This document shows positions 12,378 through 23,370 of a stretch of DNA of 64,000 bases, one piece after another. Position 1 is the stretch's first letter. Every line of letters starts with the position of its first letter. The DNA comes from Rotaria sordida (Eukaryota > Rotifera > Eurotatoria > Philodinida > Philodinidae): positions 1 to 64,000 of the forward strand of contig CAJNOL010000617.1 in assembly GCA_905250125.1 (NCBI GenBank). Direction: 5' to 3'. Below the pieces are notes generated by a model. It had not been told where the DNA came from. It saw only the letters and a list, made by a program, of their open reading frames with translations, and made no database searches. The position numbers were made by a program, and so were the translations under genes.

Positions 12378-14398
12378 ATGGCAACAAATTCTGCTTCATC
12401 AAATATTCCAAAAAAATCAATAAAAGATTTTAAATTTATTAAAGAAATTGGTAATGGTTCATATTCAACAGTAGGAAGAAGGAAAAAATTTTTATTTTTT
12501 TATTTATTTATTATCATTTAGGTATCTTTTGCTATTGAAACAGCAACAAATCGTGAATTAGCTAGTATGAATTTTTTCTTATTTTTTTTGCATACTAAAT
12601 TTTTATTTTATTTTAGTTAAAGCAGTTGATAAAGACTTAATAAAACGATTGAAAAAAATTCCAGAAGTTTTTCGAGAAAAAGAAATTCTAGCACGATTAA
12701 ATGATTGTCCTTATGCAATTAAACTTTATTGTACATTTCAAAATGAACGTACTCTTTGTAAGTATTTTTCTTTGGACAAAAAAAAAAAAAAAACAATCGA
12801 TGATTGTAATGATTAAATTTTATTTTCAATAGTCTTTATAGATGAGTTGTATTAATGTTCTTTTTTTTTTTTTGTTTAGATTTTGGTCTTACATATTGTT
12901 CGAATGGTGATCTTCTTCAATATATAACTGATGCAGATCATTTTGAAGAAGAAATTGTACGATTCTATGCTGCTGAACTTATTGAAGCACTTGAACAGTT
13001 ACATATTCGACATATAATTCATCGAGATTTAAAAGTAAAATAAAAAATAATTTTTTATTTTAATTTTGAATCGATTGTTTTCTTTTTTATTTTAACAGCC
13101 AGAAAATATTCTTTTGACTGATGATATGCATATTCAATTAGCTGATTTTGGTTCTGCTGTTATTATTGATAATAATGAAATATCTCAAATAGATAATAAT
13201 AATAGCCATAATGAAGAGAACAAATCCATACAACGAAAAAATTCATTTGTTGGTACAGCTCAATTTGTAGCACCAGAAATTCTTCAACATGGTCCCATTC
13301 ATATTGGGTTTGTTAGAATTCTAAAACATTATTTAATTAAGAAAATACTTTTAGATCTGATTTTTGGTCACTTGGTTGCATTATTTATCAAATGGTTACT
13401 GGTAAACATTTATTTTTTGGCTAGTAAGTAAATTTTTATATGATAAGCTAAAAAAACAAAAACAAAATTTCTTTGAATCAGTTTAGTCATGAATATGATA
13501 TTTTCAATGCTGTTGCTCGTGTTGCTTATAAATTACCTGATGATTTTCCAAAAATCATTGCTGATCTTATACAAAACCTTGTTGTAAGTATTCTCATGTC
13601 ATTTTCACTAGTATATCGCTGAGCATTTGTTATAGAGAAATATCCTATTGGCGAAATTACGAGCACCCTTGTTTCGCACTACCGCCAATATACTGCAGCA
13701 CTCATAAGAATGGAATAATAGTTGACTAAATAAATAAAAAATACGAGTATTGAAGAATTATTTTAGATGCAATATAAATAAATTTTGAAATAGTTTTCCC
13801 CAGACCGGAATTGAGTTCGAGATTAAAAAGAAAAACTTGGTTCTGCACATCTCTATTGCCAGTAGGGAGTTGTGAGTCATTCTAGATCCAGACCCATTCA
13901 CGTCTAACCTCTTATTTTTTGTTGAACCCTGTTACATATTTTTCTGGACCCGCTGCTTCCCAGATGAGAAATACAGCAACAAGATATAACTGTACATTGA
14001 GTTTTTTTCTGAGAGTAGCAAATAAATAGCGAAAACTTCGACCCTTCACTTGTTCATGTATACGAAGAGTGCCAGATATTCATGAAAAAAACCTCGGATC
14101 CGAATCCACAAAAACGTGGACCTGCAGCTCCCTAATTGCCGATGACCTTTGTTCGATTCGAATCACATGAGTTTCTTTGCTTTTTTAATGCTTGTTTTCT
14201 ATCTAGCGTTTTGAACCGACGGAACGACTTGGTAGTGAAGAAACAGGTGGAATTGACAAATTGAAAGCACATCCATTTTTTAGTACAGCATCTTATGATA
14301 CTAAATGGGGTAATTTATTGAATCAACAATCACCACTTGAAGCTAAAATGAAACTTAATTCACGACCAAAGATAGATAATGATAAAGTAGAAAAATAA
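12378..14398 (+). CDS. PDPK1: PDK1-like (3-phosphoinositide-dependent) protein kinase, kinase domain only
   Basis: Eight exons: 12378-12470, 12522-12564, 12617-12757, 12880-13034, 13099-13307, 13355-13423, 13487-13583, 14207-14398. The total is 999 nt (332 aa). Kinase landmarks: glycine loop GNGSYSTV (25-32), beta-3 Lys in LAIK (47), HRDLKPEN (140-147), DFG (160-162), activation segment NSFVGTAQFVAPE with the conserved autophosphorylated Ser (~193), WSLGCIIYQM, and the end LGSEETGGIDKLKAHPFF. The STV-xxx-ATNRE start, YFGL hinge and SFVGTAQ loop are specific to PDK1, the activator of AKT, PKC and S6K. Human PDK1 has 556 aa with a C-terminal PH domain. Here the protein stops at a TAA soon after the kinase domain, so PIP3-dependent membrane targeting is not encoded. 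An acidic/Asn insert lies between DFG and the T-loop. Confidence 0.93.
13584..14206 (+). other. Long intron of the PDK1-like gene
   Basis: At 623 bp it is about ten times the other introns of the gene. Its interior is less AT-rich and unrelated to the coding sequence, consistent with an old insertion. No inverted termini were identified. Confidence 0.4.
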
Positions 14399-17300
14399 TA
14401 AAAAAGAAAATTGTTTTTTAGAACTCTTTAAAAATAAAGAGTTTAACTAATTGTGCTATTGACTGGTAATAATTATATTAAATGGAATCTATCTTTTAGT
14501 TCAAGATTTATTTTCTTTTATTACGATAAGTAAGAAAATTTCACTAAATATTTAATATAATTTTTAAAAGCAAGTAAATAAATAGAAATGAATAATATAT
14601 GGTTGATGTATTTAGTTAATTTTTTTTATCTTTGGTTTGTGTTTAATATCTATTTATTTGTTTTCTTCTACTTTTATTTTTTGTGTTTTTATAAAATTAT
14701 TTTCAATACCAGACGACACATTAATTTGAACGAATTACTTTGAAGAAGCAACAAGTTTGTTGTTTTTTTTTATATGTATATTTTATTCTAATATTACACA
14801 AAATAAAAATAATACTGCAATTGAATGACGAATAAAAGTACTAGAGAAAAAAATAAGTATTTGCTCAATTTTTAATTCAATGAACAAGATAGAAAATGTT
14901 GATTAATGTTTCTATTCAATTACTAATATCTAATAAAAACAAGAAGCTCTTCACGATAATTTTCTGTTTGTAAATGTTAAGAACTGCCTTGACCTGTCCG
15001 AAATGATCTATAATTTTTTATTATTCATCAAGAAATATACTTTTGACAAACAATTTCTTTTAGGATCTGGACAATCTCTTTCATATATAGATTGTTGTAC
15101 CAGAGACGAGATCAGTCGATTTATGTACTGAAACTTTATTTTATAGTGAACTCTAGTAAATGACTAACTTCTATCATGAGTCCGAGGAACTTGAACGATT
15201 ATTGGAAAACGTTCAATATGCGACTTTTCATTAAAAGAAAACATGAATATAATAGAATATTGATACATTGAATTAGATGTCATTACTTAATTCATTATCT
15301 CCTTCCATATTTTATTCTCAAGAAAAGCATAGAATTTCCTTATTAATAAAAGTGATTTAATTGTAAGAATATTATTTGTTTCTAATTCGATGATCAATCT
15401 CTTTATCTATAATGACTGTTTAGTTTAAAATTCATGATATAAATCAGAGATGGTACTCTTTGTAGTATTTTGACGATCGGTACCAGTAAATATCGCTTTG
15501 ACCCTTAAATACCGATCTAAAATCCGTACCAATATTCATTCCATTTCTGAGTTGTATTCCTTATATTAGTAGTAGTTCGAACTATATCAGCGCTAGTTCC
15601 GAAGTTTAGATGAACTGTTTAAAACAACTGCGATGAATGATTAGTTCTTAGAAAACTGCCCATTATTATCCTTTTTTCGATACACTACCAACCTTTTTTT
15701 TGAACAGATCAGTTTATTGGAAAAGAACGTCTTCAATGTGTTTGATATCGGAAATGATATGTAACTATGATAGTTTTAGTAGTAGCTGCGAGTAACAACA
15801 TAAATAAAAGTTATTATTTCGATATTAAAGATCAATATAACTATTTTAATGTACAATTGATTCACGTTTATACAAGTGTATCGATAGAATTTTATTACTT
15901 ACAAAAAAATACTCGAGACAAGTATATCTTTCTCTCTGATTTCGACGAATGAATTAATCTATTGTTTGAAAAAGTCTTATTGAACTAAAACTGAGATAGT
16001 AATAATACATTATATTTGCTTTTCATGCTGTTTGATTTTTACAATGAAACTTCGTTGTTAATCGGGTCGTTTATCTGTCGATTTTGTCAATACTATGTTC
16101 GAATTCGAGATGTTTATATGACTGGTCACTATGATAGGTGAAGTTGAATTATAAAATTAAGTAAATAGGATATGATTATTTTGTAAAAACAATGTTGATA
16201 GGATACAGATGTGTATATTATATCTAGATAGCTATATACAGTACATATTTTTCCAGAAGAAATCATATTTATCTTTCACTTGCAAACTATATAAAAATGA
16301 TTTAAGTAAAATTTCGTTAGATAATAAAATTTGAGAATGATTTAACATATAAGACCAACACAATGTGTTAGTATAATTTGATTTTATATTAAATTTTCAT
16401 CTAACTCTAGAATTGTTTCAATTAGTATACGATCGTTAAAGAAATCAATTATAATTAATCATCTTACTTTATATGAAATAGAAGGAAAAGAAAAACAGAG
16501 AGAGAGAGAGAGAGAAAGGATGTATCAATATTCTACTTTTTCTTCTCTTTGTTCATAATTCACCATACATTAGGATATATAAGTGTATTGTTTTTTTCTA
16601 TATACTGCTAAGATGATGAATTTTATATTTAAAGTTCATTACTTCAATTCTTTCTTTTATGATTCCATTCAATCATCATATGCTGAAGATGTAAGATATC
16701 TGCATGTACATATTGAATGATAGAGGATTGTGTTGTTTAAATACAGAATAAAATATATTGATGAACTTGAATGAAAAAAGAAATGTAGGGATCTTTATTA
16801 TCATTATATGTATATATATTTGTAAATGTTATTCAAAAAGATTCATGAATATTCTTTTATGAAACTATTGCATGTACAAACAAATACAAAAATATATCTA
16901 TTATTTTTTATTTCTTAAATATAATTGAATAATAAATTAAAATCTGTTTATTTTTAATTAAAAAAAGAAGTAGAAATGAATATCACTTTCAAAGTTACCT
17001 ATATTCATCAATAGAAAGCAATATTTTAATATTTACAACATATTTGTTCAATTTTATGTAACTTAAGCGGCGTATTATATGATAAAATCCCTTCACATAA
17101 TGATTCAGATCAAAAAATACGGAAAAATGAAGAATTGATGAATAAAACTAAAATAAAAATTTCTATTAGAAGAATAAACAAAACAAAAGATTATTTGATA
17201 AAATTAAAAAATGTATTATTTTATACTACTACAAAAAGAACTAGATGTCAGTTTTGACGATCATACTATGTAAAATATTATATATGAAAAGATTTTAGCA

Positions 17301-17475
17301 TATAAATATATTCAATTAGAATCGTTATTTATCTTTATTTAAAATAGAATTCTTTATATAAAATATATTAATTAATAATATTTGAGTTACTAAATGATTA
17401 GCAATAAATATTTTGACAATTCTATATGATAAAAAAAAAAGCATTGACAATTCTATATGATAAAAAGCAGTTGAA
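14399..17475. other. 3-kb gene-free region
   Basis: Very AT-rich sequence between two convergent gene ends. An (AG)n microsatellite lies at about 16497-16516. A region at 15440-15545 (ggtac...accgatct) looks repeat-derived. No ORF shows domain features. Confidence 0.45.
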
Positions 17476-18642
17476 TTAATACCTAAGAATAACATTTTCA
17501 TCTGTTGGATAATAACGATGTGTTGTCGTAGTTCTAACAACATTATTTGTCGGTAAATAAGTAGATTTATATGTTGGTTGTTGTTTTGTACCATTTCGAT
17601 TTGTAATATAACGTTCATTATTGACTATTTGTCGATATCGATTTTGTCTTGAATCATCTTCATCATCACCATCATTATCAAGATCTCGCCATGATCTATA
17701 AAGTGGATAATGAAGATTTTCAGCTGAATATATTCGTTGCATTGAACTTGTTGGTCGAGGAATATCATCATAATCATATCTTCGACGATGATGACGATTT
17801 ACATGTTCATGTGGTCGATAATGATATGGATAATTATTTGATATTGGTGATTGAATTCGATTATGTTTAATTATTGTTCTATTTGGTATTGTTGTCGTTG
17901 GTAATCTAGATAAAAGATGTCCATTATCATTATAATAAGATTCACGTTTAAGTGGTGCTTCAATTCGTAATTGACCATTTTCCAAATATGATATAACTTT
18001 TGGTAAATCAACTGTATTTGGTAATGAAATTTTACGTGAAAATTTTTTTGATATATGTTCTTGTGTTGGATCTGTTGATCTTGCTCGTTTAGTTTTACCT
18101 TGAACAATTAAGTTTTGATTTTGAATAAATACATCAAGTTCATCAGCTGTATAACCATGACAATCAATAAGATATTCAAGTTTTTGATTATTACCCAAAG
18201 ATTTTCTACTAGATTTAGTATCATTAAATATAAGTTGAGAAGTACCTGTTGATGATGTTAATATATCAGATAAACGAGGAATTTCAATAATTAAACGATT
18301 TGTATATTGTTCAATATAAGTTGTTAAATGATCAACATCAGCATCGTATGGAATTGTAAATGTTTGAATAGCTATATTATCTTTATTATTTGATAAAAGA
18401 TTATCATATTTAAATTTATGTCGACGACGTGCAGTAACAATTAAACGACCACGTTGAGATTTATCAATTGTATAATCACATTTTTTTGATCCAAATGGAC
18501 ATTCAACAACAATACGTGCTACCGACGAAGGTGTTACATCAGTTGTTGGTAATGGTGATTGCCAACCAGATGCATGTACATTATCCAATTGTCGACGAGA
18601 AACATAATGTGTATCATCCGAATCTGAATAGTATCGACTCAT
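17476..18642 (-). CDS. Small heat-shock protein with two alpha-crystallin domains
   Basis: Single exon, 388 aa, from ATG at 18642. Residues ~155-232 are a typical alpha-crystallin domain: GYTADELDVFIQNQNLIVQG, then FSRKISLPNTVDL and ENGQLRIEAPL. Residues ~41-123 are a second, diverged copy ending in IPYDADVDHLTTYIEQ and RLIIEIPR, with a basic RGRLIVTARRRHKFK strand in place of the usual one. The 155-residue tail is rich in Arg, Tyr, His and Asp and looks disordered. Small HSPs are ATP-independent holdase chaperones that form oligomers. Double-domain forms are known from flatworms. A Ser/Tyr N-terminus (MSRYYSDSDD) could be phosphorylated. A GAAnnTTC heat-shock half-site and a TATA-like tract lie upstream. 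No lesions. Confidence 0.85.
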   Translation of the reverse strand: MSRYYSDSDDTHYVSRRQLDNVHASGWQSPLPTTDVTPSSVARIVVECPFGSKKCDYTIDKSQRGRLIVTARRRHKFKYDNLLSNNKDNIAIQTFTIPYDADVDHLTTYIEQYTNRLIIEIPRLSDILTSSTGTSQLIFNDTKSSRKSLGNNQKLEYLIDCHGYTADELDVFIQNQNLIVQGKTKRARSTDPTQEHISKKFSRKISLPNTVDLPKVISYLENGQLRIEAPLKRESYYNDNGHLLSRLPTTTIPNRTIIKHNRIQSPISNNYPYHYRPHEHVNRHHRRRYDYDDIPRPTSSMQRIYSAENLHYPLYRSWRDLDNDGDDEDDSRQNRYRQIVNNERYITNRNGTKQQPTYKSTYLPTNNVVRTTTTHRYYPTDENVILRY

Positions 18643-18762
18643 AAGTAAAAAAGAACTAACTTATTCTTTAAACTATCAAAAAGAATAACATAGTAATATC
18701 AATAGTTTCACCTACGCTCATTGAAAATACATTTGAAAGTATTATTAGACAACGATTGGATT

Positions 18763-18817
18763 CTATATATATATTTATCGTCATTATATTGCAACTTAAA
18801 AAGCCAATAGAACTTTC
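18763..18817 (-). promoter_or_regulatory. Possible heat-shock element and TATA tract upstream of the small HSP
   Basis: On the plus strand GAACTTTC (18810-18817) matches the inverted pair GAAnnTTC. About 40 bp closer to the gene is a tatatatat tract (18763-18775), roughly 125 bp upstream of the ATG. Order and spacing suit a heat-shock promoter, but only two half-sites are present. Confidence 0.3.
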
Positions 18818-18834
18818 TTCGGATACATTTTTGT

Positions 18835-19959
18835 ATGCTTCTTTTTGCTAATCGATTCTTTTATAGACAAAAAAAAATGAATCATAACACGCAAGACTAT
18901 TTTCTTTCGATCAACATTTTTCGTTTTTGTGTTTTACATATTATAACACATATGAATGATGATTTCTTTCATTGCTTATATATAGTTATGTTCACACAAG
19001 AATTTTATTATCTTAAAATTAGAGAAAATATCGAATCTTTCTATAGTCTAACAATATAAACATAATTCGATTTATTATAGTAAAAATCTTTTATGGAATT
19101 AAATTATCAAACTTGACGAAGCTATGTTTTTATATATATATAAAGTAAAACTTCTCTATAGTGAATGCTCTTCAAACTTTTTGAAAGTGACTTTATTGTC
19201 ATGTTTTCGAAGAAATTTTCATGGTTTTTCTTTTTTGGAAAAATTGTGTTGTCACTTGCATTAGTATTGAATCGAACATTTTTACATTAACCAGCATGTC
19301 AGATGGCATTAACTGTCTTCATCCGTTATGTACTTTAAAATAGTGCACTGAAATGTATTAAAAATATGCAATTGTAATATGACTTTTTCTGAATTTAAAT
19401 GAAAAAATCCATTTCTAAAATTTCTTTTCTCAAAATATGATTTCCAGACAGGAAAATTGAAATAACTCTCATCTGGTTTAAGATATAACCAATATTGTTT
19501 TTTTATTTTAATGGTCTTAATGCAAGTAAACTTTTAGCCGTCCAGCTTTTTATATTGGATTCCTGACCTGAGAAAAGTGGAATTTTGTGTTGTGAGAATG
19601 ATCTCTTTTTGTGTTTATTTGACCATCATCTCTATTAAAATGCTCATTAGAACCACTTATTCGTGTAACTTTCAGTCCAAATGATCCATTCTAAGTGGTA
19701 AATCAATCCCGAGAGGAACCCTTAATTGATAAAATATTCTTGTCTACAATTCAAAAAAAAAACAGATACATTATATTTTATATGTTAATTCCATTTAGAA
19801 CTTATTTAATAAAACGACACATATAGAGAGGATTTAACATGAATGTACAATTACATGAAATTTTTTTTTTTTTGTCGTGGATAATATTATTTTATTTTAT
19901 TATTTAAGAATGTTTTACAGAAATTTTACGCATTGATATTCATAATGCTGATTATCGTA
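18835..19959. other. Intergenic region
   Basis: AT-rich sequence between the small HSP promoter and the end of the secreted-peptide gene. Short ORFs only; nothing recognised. Confidence 0.4.
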
Positions 19960-20734
19960 TCATCCATTACCCCAACCACGTCGTGTTCGGTCTAAAATAA
20001 GAATATAATAATTAGTTTAATTTATAAAATTTTTGAAAATATAAATTGAATTATTTTTTTTTAAAGTTTTTTTATTATATATTGAATAGTTCTATAAATT
20101 AAAAAATTTATATTATCTATTTCATTTTCAAATGATAATGATGGTATATAAAATTTTGTTTTTAATGTAATTAAATTTTTTATTGATGTTTGATTAAGAA
20201 ATAAAAGAATAAGTTGAAAAACTTGAATTAATTGAATTTTTTCATCTGAAGAATATTCAAATGATTGTTCATTTGAATTTATATCATAAAATGATAATAA
20301 TAATTGAAAAAGATCTGATATTAATTGAATATCACGATGTTTATCTTCATTATTAATTAAATAAATAAGATATTGAATAACTAAATGCCAATCAAGTTCA
20401 TAGATAATTGTTTTAATAAGAAGTGTTTTAAAAAAATAACGTAATTCATTCGAAAGAAATTGTTCATTTATCATTTGTTTTCTTTTTTTTTTTATTGTTT
20501 AAAAAAAATTTTTAAAAGAAACAAACTACGCGCTTAGATAGTTTTCTTACCATCAAAAAATGAAAGGTTTTGTTGCCATGTGTCGTCATTTATATCTGTC
20601 ATTTCAGGTTCAATCATTCTTAATATTGGATATTTTTGTCGGTATCGATTATCTATATAACTTGGATATGCCATTGTTACAGTTGAAAATGATAAAAGTA
20701 AACCAAAGAAAAGAAATGTATAGTAGAAATTCAT
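19960..20734 (-). CDS. Putative secreted peptide / neuropeptide precursor
   Basis: Exon 1 is 20734-20551: ATG, strong signal peptide (MNFYYTFLFFGLLLSFSTVTMA), then a short Tyr/Asp/Glu-rich propeptide. A GTAAGA donor leaves one base. A TTTTAG acceptor before 19991 restores the frame and adds the short exon 19991-19960, giving 71 aa ending in RTRRGWGNG. A dibasic RR followed by a short peptide with C-terminal Gly is the classic layout for cleavage and alpha-amidation. GW-x-N-amide ends occur in insect AKH and corazonin, but I do not claim homology. If the intron is retained the protein instead ends DGKKTI after 66 aa, also an amidation/dibasic signal. Secretion is well supported; hormone identity is inference. 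Confidence 0.5.
20061..20474 (-). CDS. Hypothetical protein inside the intron of the peptide gene
   Basis: A 137-aa ORF, rich in Ile, Leu and Asn, without gaps; it looks helical and protein-like (NELRYFFKTLLIKTII at the start). It lies on the same strand between the two exons of the putative peptide precursor. A splice from the upstream donor into this ORF would be out of phase, so it is either a nested gene or an exon of an isoform I cannot resolve. No family recognised. Confidence 0.35.
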   Translation of the reverse strand: MINEQFLSNELRYFFKTLLIKTIIYELDWHLVIQYLIYLINNEDKHRDIQLISDLFQLLLSFYDINSNEQSFEYSSDEKIQLIQVFQLILLFLNQTSIKNLITLKTKFYIPSLSFENEIDNINFLIYRTIQYIIKKL

Positions 20735-21767
20735 TGTTGTACTGATAATTTAGTTTGTCAAGTTACTGTTATATGGCAATGATTGACGCTTAAATAAATC
20801 TTTTTTTAATATACATTTCTATTTTTTGTTTCATTTATATATATATATATATATATGATAAAGTGGATTAACAGTCAGGCTTTGATTATTATTTTTTTCT
20901 TACACCTACATGCGCCTACTTCATCATAATGCTATTTAACAAGACTCACGGCCTATCAGAAAAACTTCTTAATATTGTTATTAAGAGTAATTAAATTAGT
21001 ATTTATGATTATCATAGATTTTTTTTTATTTTTACTTAAATATTTTTAAGAAATTCTTAGCTGATCAATACAAAATTTGATGTACAAAATGTTGATTGTT
21101 TGAGTAATAATACTAATACGAAAGTTAAAAAAAACGTTATCTTCCCATTGCATCGATACTCGCTTAATTAGCTTATTTCATCAATAAATTTTTTTTTTCT
21201 GAACAATTTCAGAATTTTATTGAAAAAAATCTTGTCTTAGAGAGAAAGATATAGACCAAACATCGTAATGATGCTATTTGACATTTATAAAACGTAAGTT
21301 ACTATCAGTAGAAAAGTCAGAAAAACAATTTCGATTAGCAAGTGTTGATATTGATCTTGTCTATTTCCATACGCAAATTTGACGACTGGCATCACCTATT
21401 TGAAAAAACCTGTCGTAATTCTTTTGTAAGCGTAAGATACTTATCATGACATAATATTGACATACGTATTAAATCTTTCATGATCAATGGTTGTTCATTT
21501 GTATTAATATTTTATCGAATGCATGACATCAGAATGGTGATGTGCTCTCTTTCTTTCTTAGAGCTCTTAGTTATTCTGTCAAGAATTGCATGTTTTTTAA
21601 AATGAAAAACATTGATTCACACATATTGAACAAATATTTGTTTAAAAGAAAAGCGAATAAAATTTATTGGCTGAACAAAATCTCATGAAAACAAAAGAGA
21701 AAAAATTTAATTAAACAAACTGTTCTCTACGAATAGTAATTTTAATAATATATATATATAATTATGA
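20735..21767. other. Intergenic region with (AT)n microsatellite
   Basis: An (AT)n tract lies near 20837-20857 and another at 21751-21761. No coding features. Confidence 0.45.
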
Positions 21768-23370
21768 TCATTGTTCACTATTAATGTTATTAATATTCAT
21801 TTTATGAAGTGCATCATCCATATCTATCCGTTGTAATGAAATTGATGGTATTCGAATTTTATTGATTAATAATGACGGTACAGTTGATGACGTACTTATA
21901 CTTTTAGATGAACTGAGATATTTACTTATCCAAGACAGAAATTTATCAGGTGTATTATTATTTTTAGATGATAAATCTGATGCCAATGATAAACTAGATC
22001 CAGTAACAGCTGTTGATGATGCATTAGGTAAAAGATGTGATAAAATTTGTCGGCATAATTTATAAAGTAATTGACTATGTGCAATTTGAGAGATCGTCGT
22101 TGTATCTATAGATGATGGTAGTTCAGATGTATTAATAGATGAAGTAATCATTTGATCTGATGTATAAGATGCATCATAATCATCCATTGTTATATCGACA
22201 CTCGAAGAAGTATAATCAATAGGTTCCGTTGTAGTTATAACAATGGATTCTGTATTATTATCTATTTGTTCAATTAAATTTTCTGTTGTTATATCATCAG
22301 TGGTATTATTATTATCATCATCCAACCATTGAATCGATGTTGAGGTTATGATTGTATCTAATTGTTCAGTAGCATTAATTGTTTCTTGATCTTCAATAAG
22401 ATTTAAAGAAGTAGATTGAATTTGTTCGATTTCTGCTGTTGTCATATTTTCTATAATCATAGGAGTAGATGTCATATCGATTTCAAAATTTGTTAAGAAT
22501 GTAGTTGAATAATCGAATGGAAGAGATTCTTCAGTATTCATTTCTACTGTTGATATAGTATTTATATCGGGAAAAATTTTTTCAAGTTTAATATCTTGTG
22601 CTTGTATAACATGTTCTGTTTCAGTTAATTCATTTTGATGAGTTATAAAATTAGACTCTATGAGTGTTGATGTCATTGGCATTGAAGTAGTATGAGTCGA
22701 TTCATTTGTATTTAATAAACCAATAAAATCTATATGTTCAGTTTCTGAACTAATTGATGATCTCTGTTTTACTTTTGCACGATATGCTTCTTTTAACATA
22801 TTAAATAGAATTCTTGTATGTGTAGGTAAAAGTGCTATAATGATATAATAATTAAAAAAAAATATTTCTTTTTTTTAATACGTACATGACCATATATTAG
22901 GAATATTTTTCGATACATGTTCTTCACATGTTGGACCCATATAATCAAAATAACAACGACATTCAAATGATGTTAAACTTTTTTCAATACATAAACCTCG
23001 ATTACCACATGGATTTTCTTGACAAATACCTGATATAAATATACGTAAAAATTATAATTCAATAAGAGACAAACAAAAATGTTTAGTGATTTATACCAAG
23101 TTGTTTTTCACATAAAGCTCCACTATAATTAATTGGACATATACAAAGATAAGTATATGCTGATCCAAAACATGAACCTCCATTCATACATGGCATGGAC
23201 CAACAAAGATTGCCTTTAAATAAATATATATATATATAATTTTTCTTTTTGAAAACATGAATTATTTTCACATTCTTGGTTTTTTTCTCACCTGTAAGCC
23301 AATAAGCATTGGCAACGTAGATAATTTTATTGACTACGATAAGTAGCCACCAGATTGATGTTGCTTTCAT
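21768..23370 (-). CDS. Secreted EGF-domain protein with Ser/Thr-rich mucin-like region
   Basis: Four exons: 23370-23292, 23213-23097, 23029-22886, 22834-21768. Every junction leaves one base and the total is 1407 nt (468 aa). It starts with a signal peptide (MKATSIWWLLIVVNKIIYVANA). Exons 2 and 3 each encode one EGF-like module with six cysteines (CWSMPCMNGGSC...CICPINYSGALC and CQENPCGNRGLC...CRCYFDYMGPTC). The long last exon codes for a Thr/Ser/Glu-rich stretch, probably O-glycosylated, and a C-terminal segment with a short hydrophobic helix (LLYKLCRQILSHLLP). No clear membrane anchor is seen, so it is probably secreted or matrix-associated. One module per exon with symmetrical phase-1 introns is typical of shuffled extracellular domains. 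Confidence 0.75.

Noticed and set aside
12193-12420. ORFs in the GALK1/PDK1 intergenic region
   Set aside because: They cross the foldback arm and the PDK1 start region without protein features.
17649-18107. ORFs overlapping the small HSP gene in other frames
   Set aside because: Histidine/aspartate-rich shadows of the HSP coding sequence.
22720-22834. Start of the EGF protein's last exon as an independent gene from the ATG at 22799
   Set aside because: The frame continues upstream through a good acceptor into the EGF exons with consistent phase.
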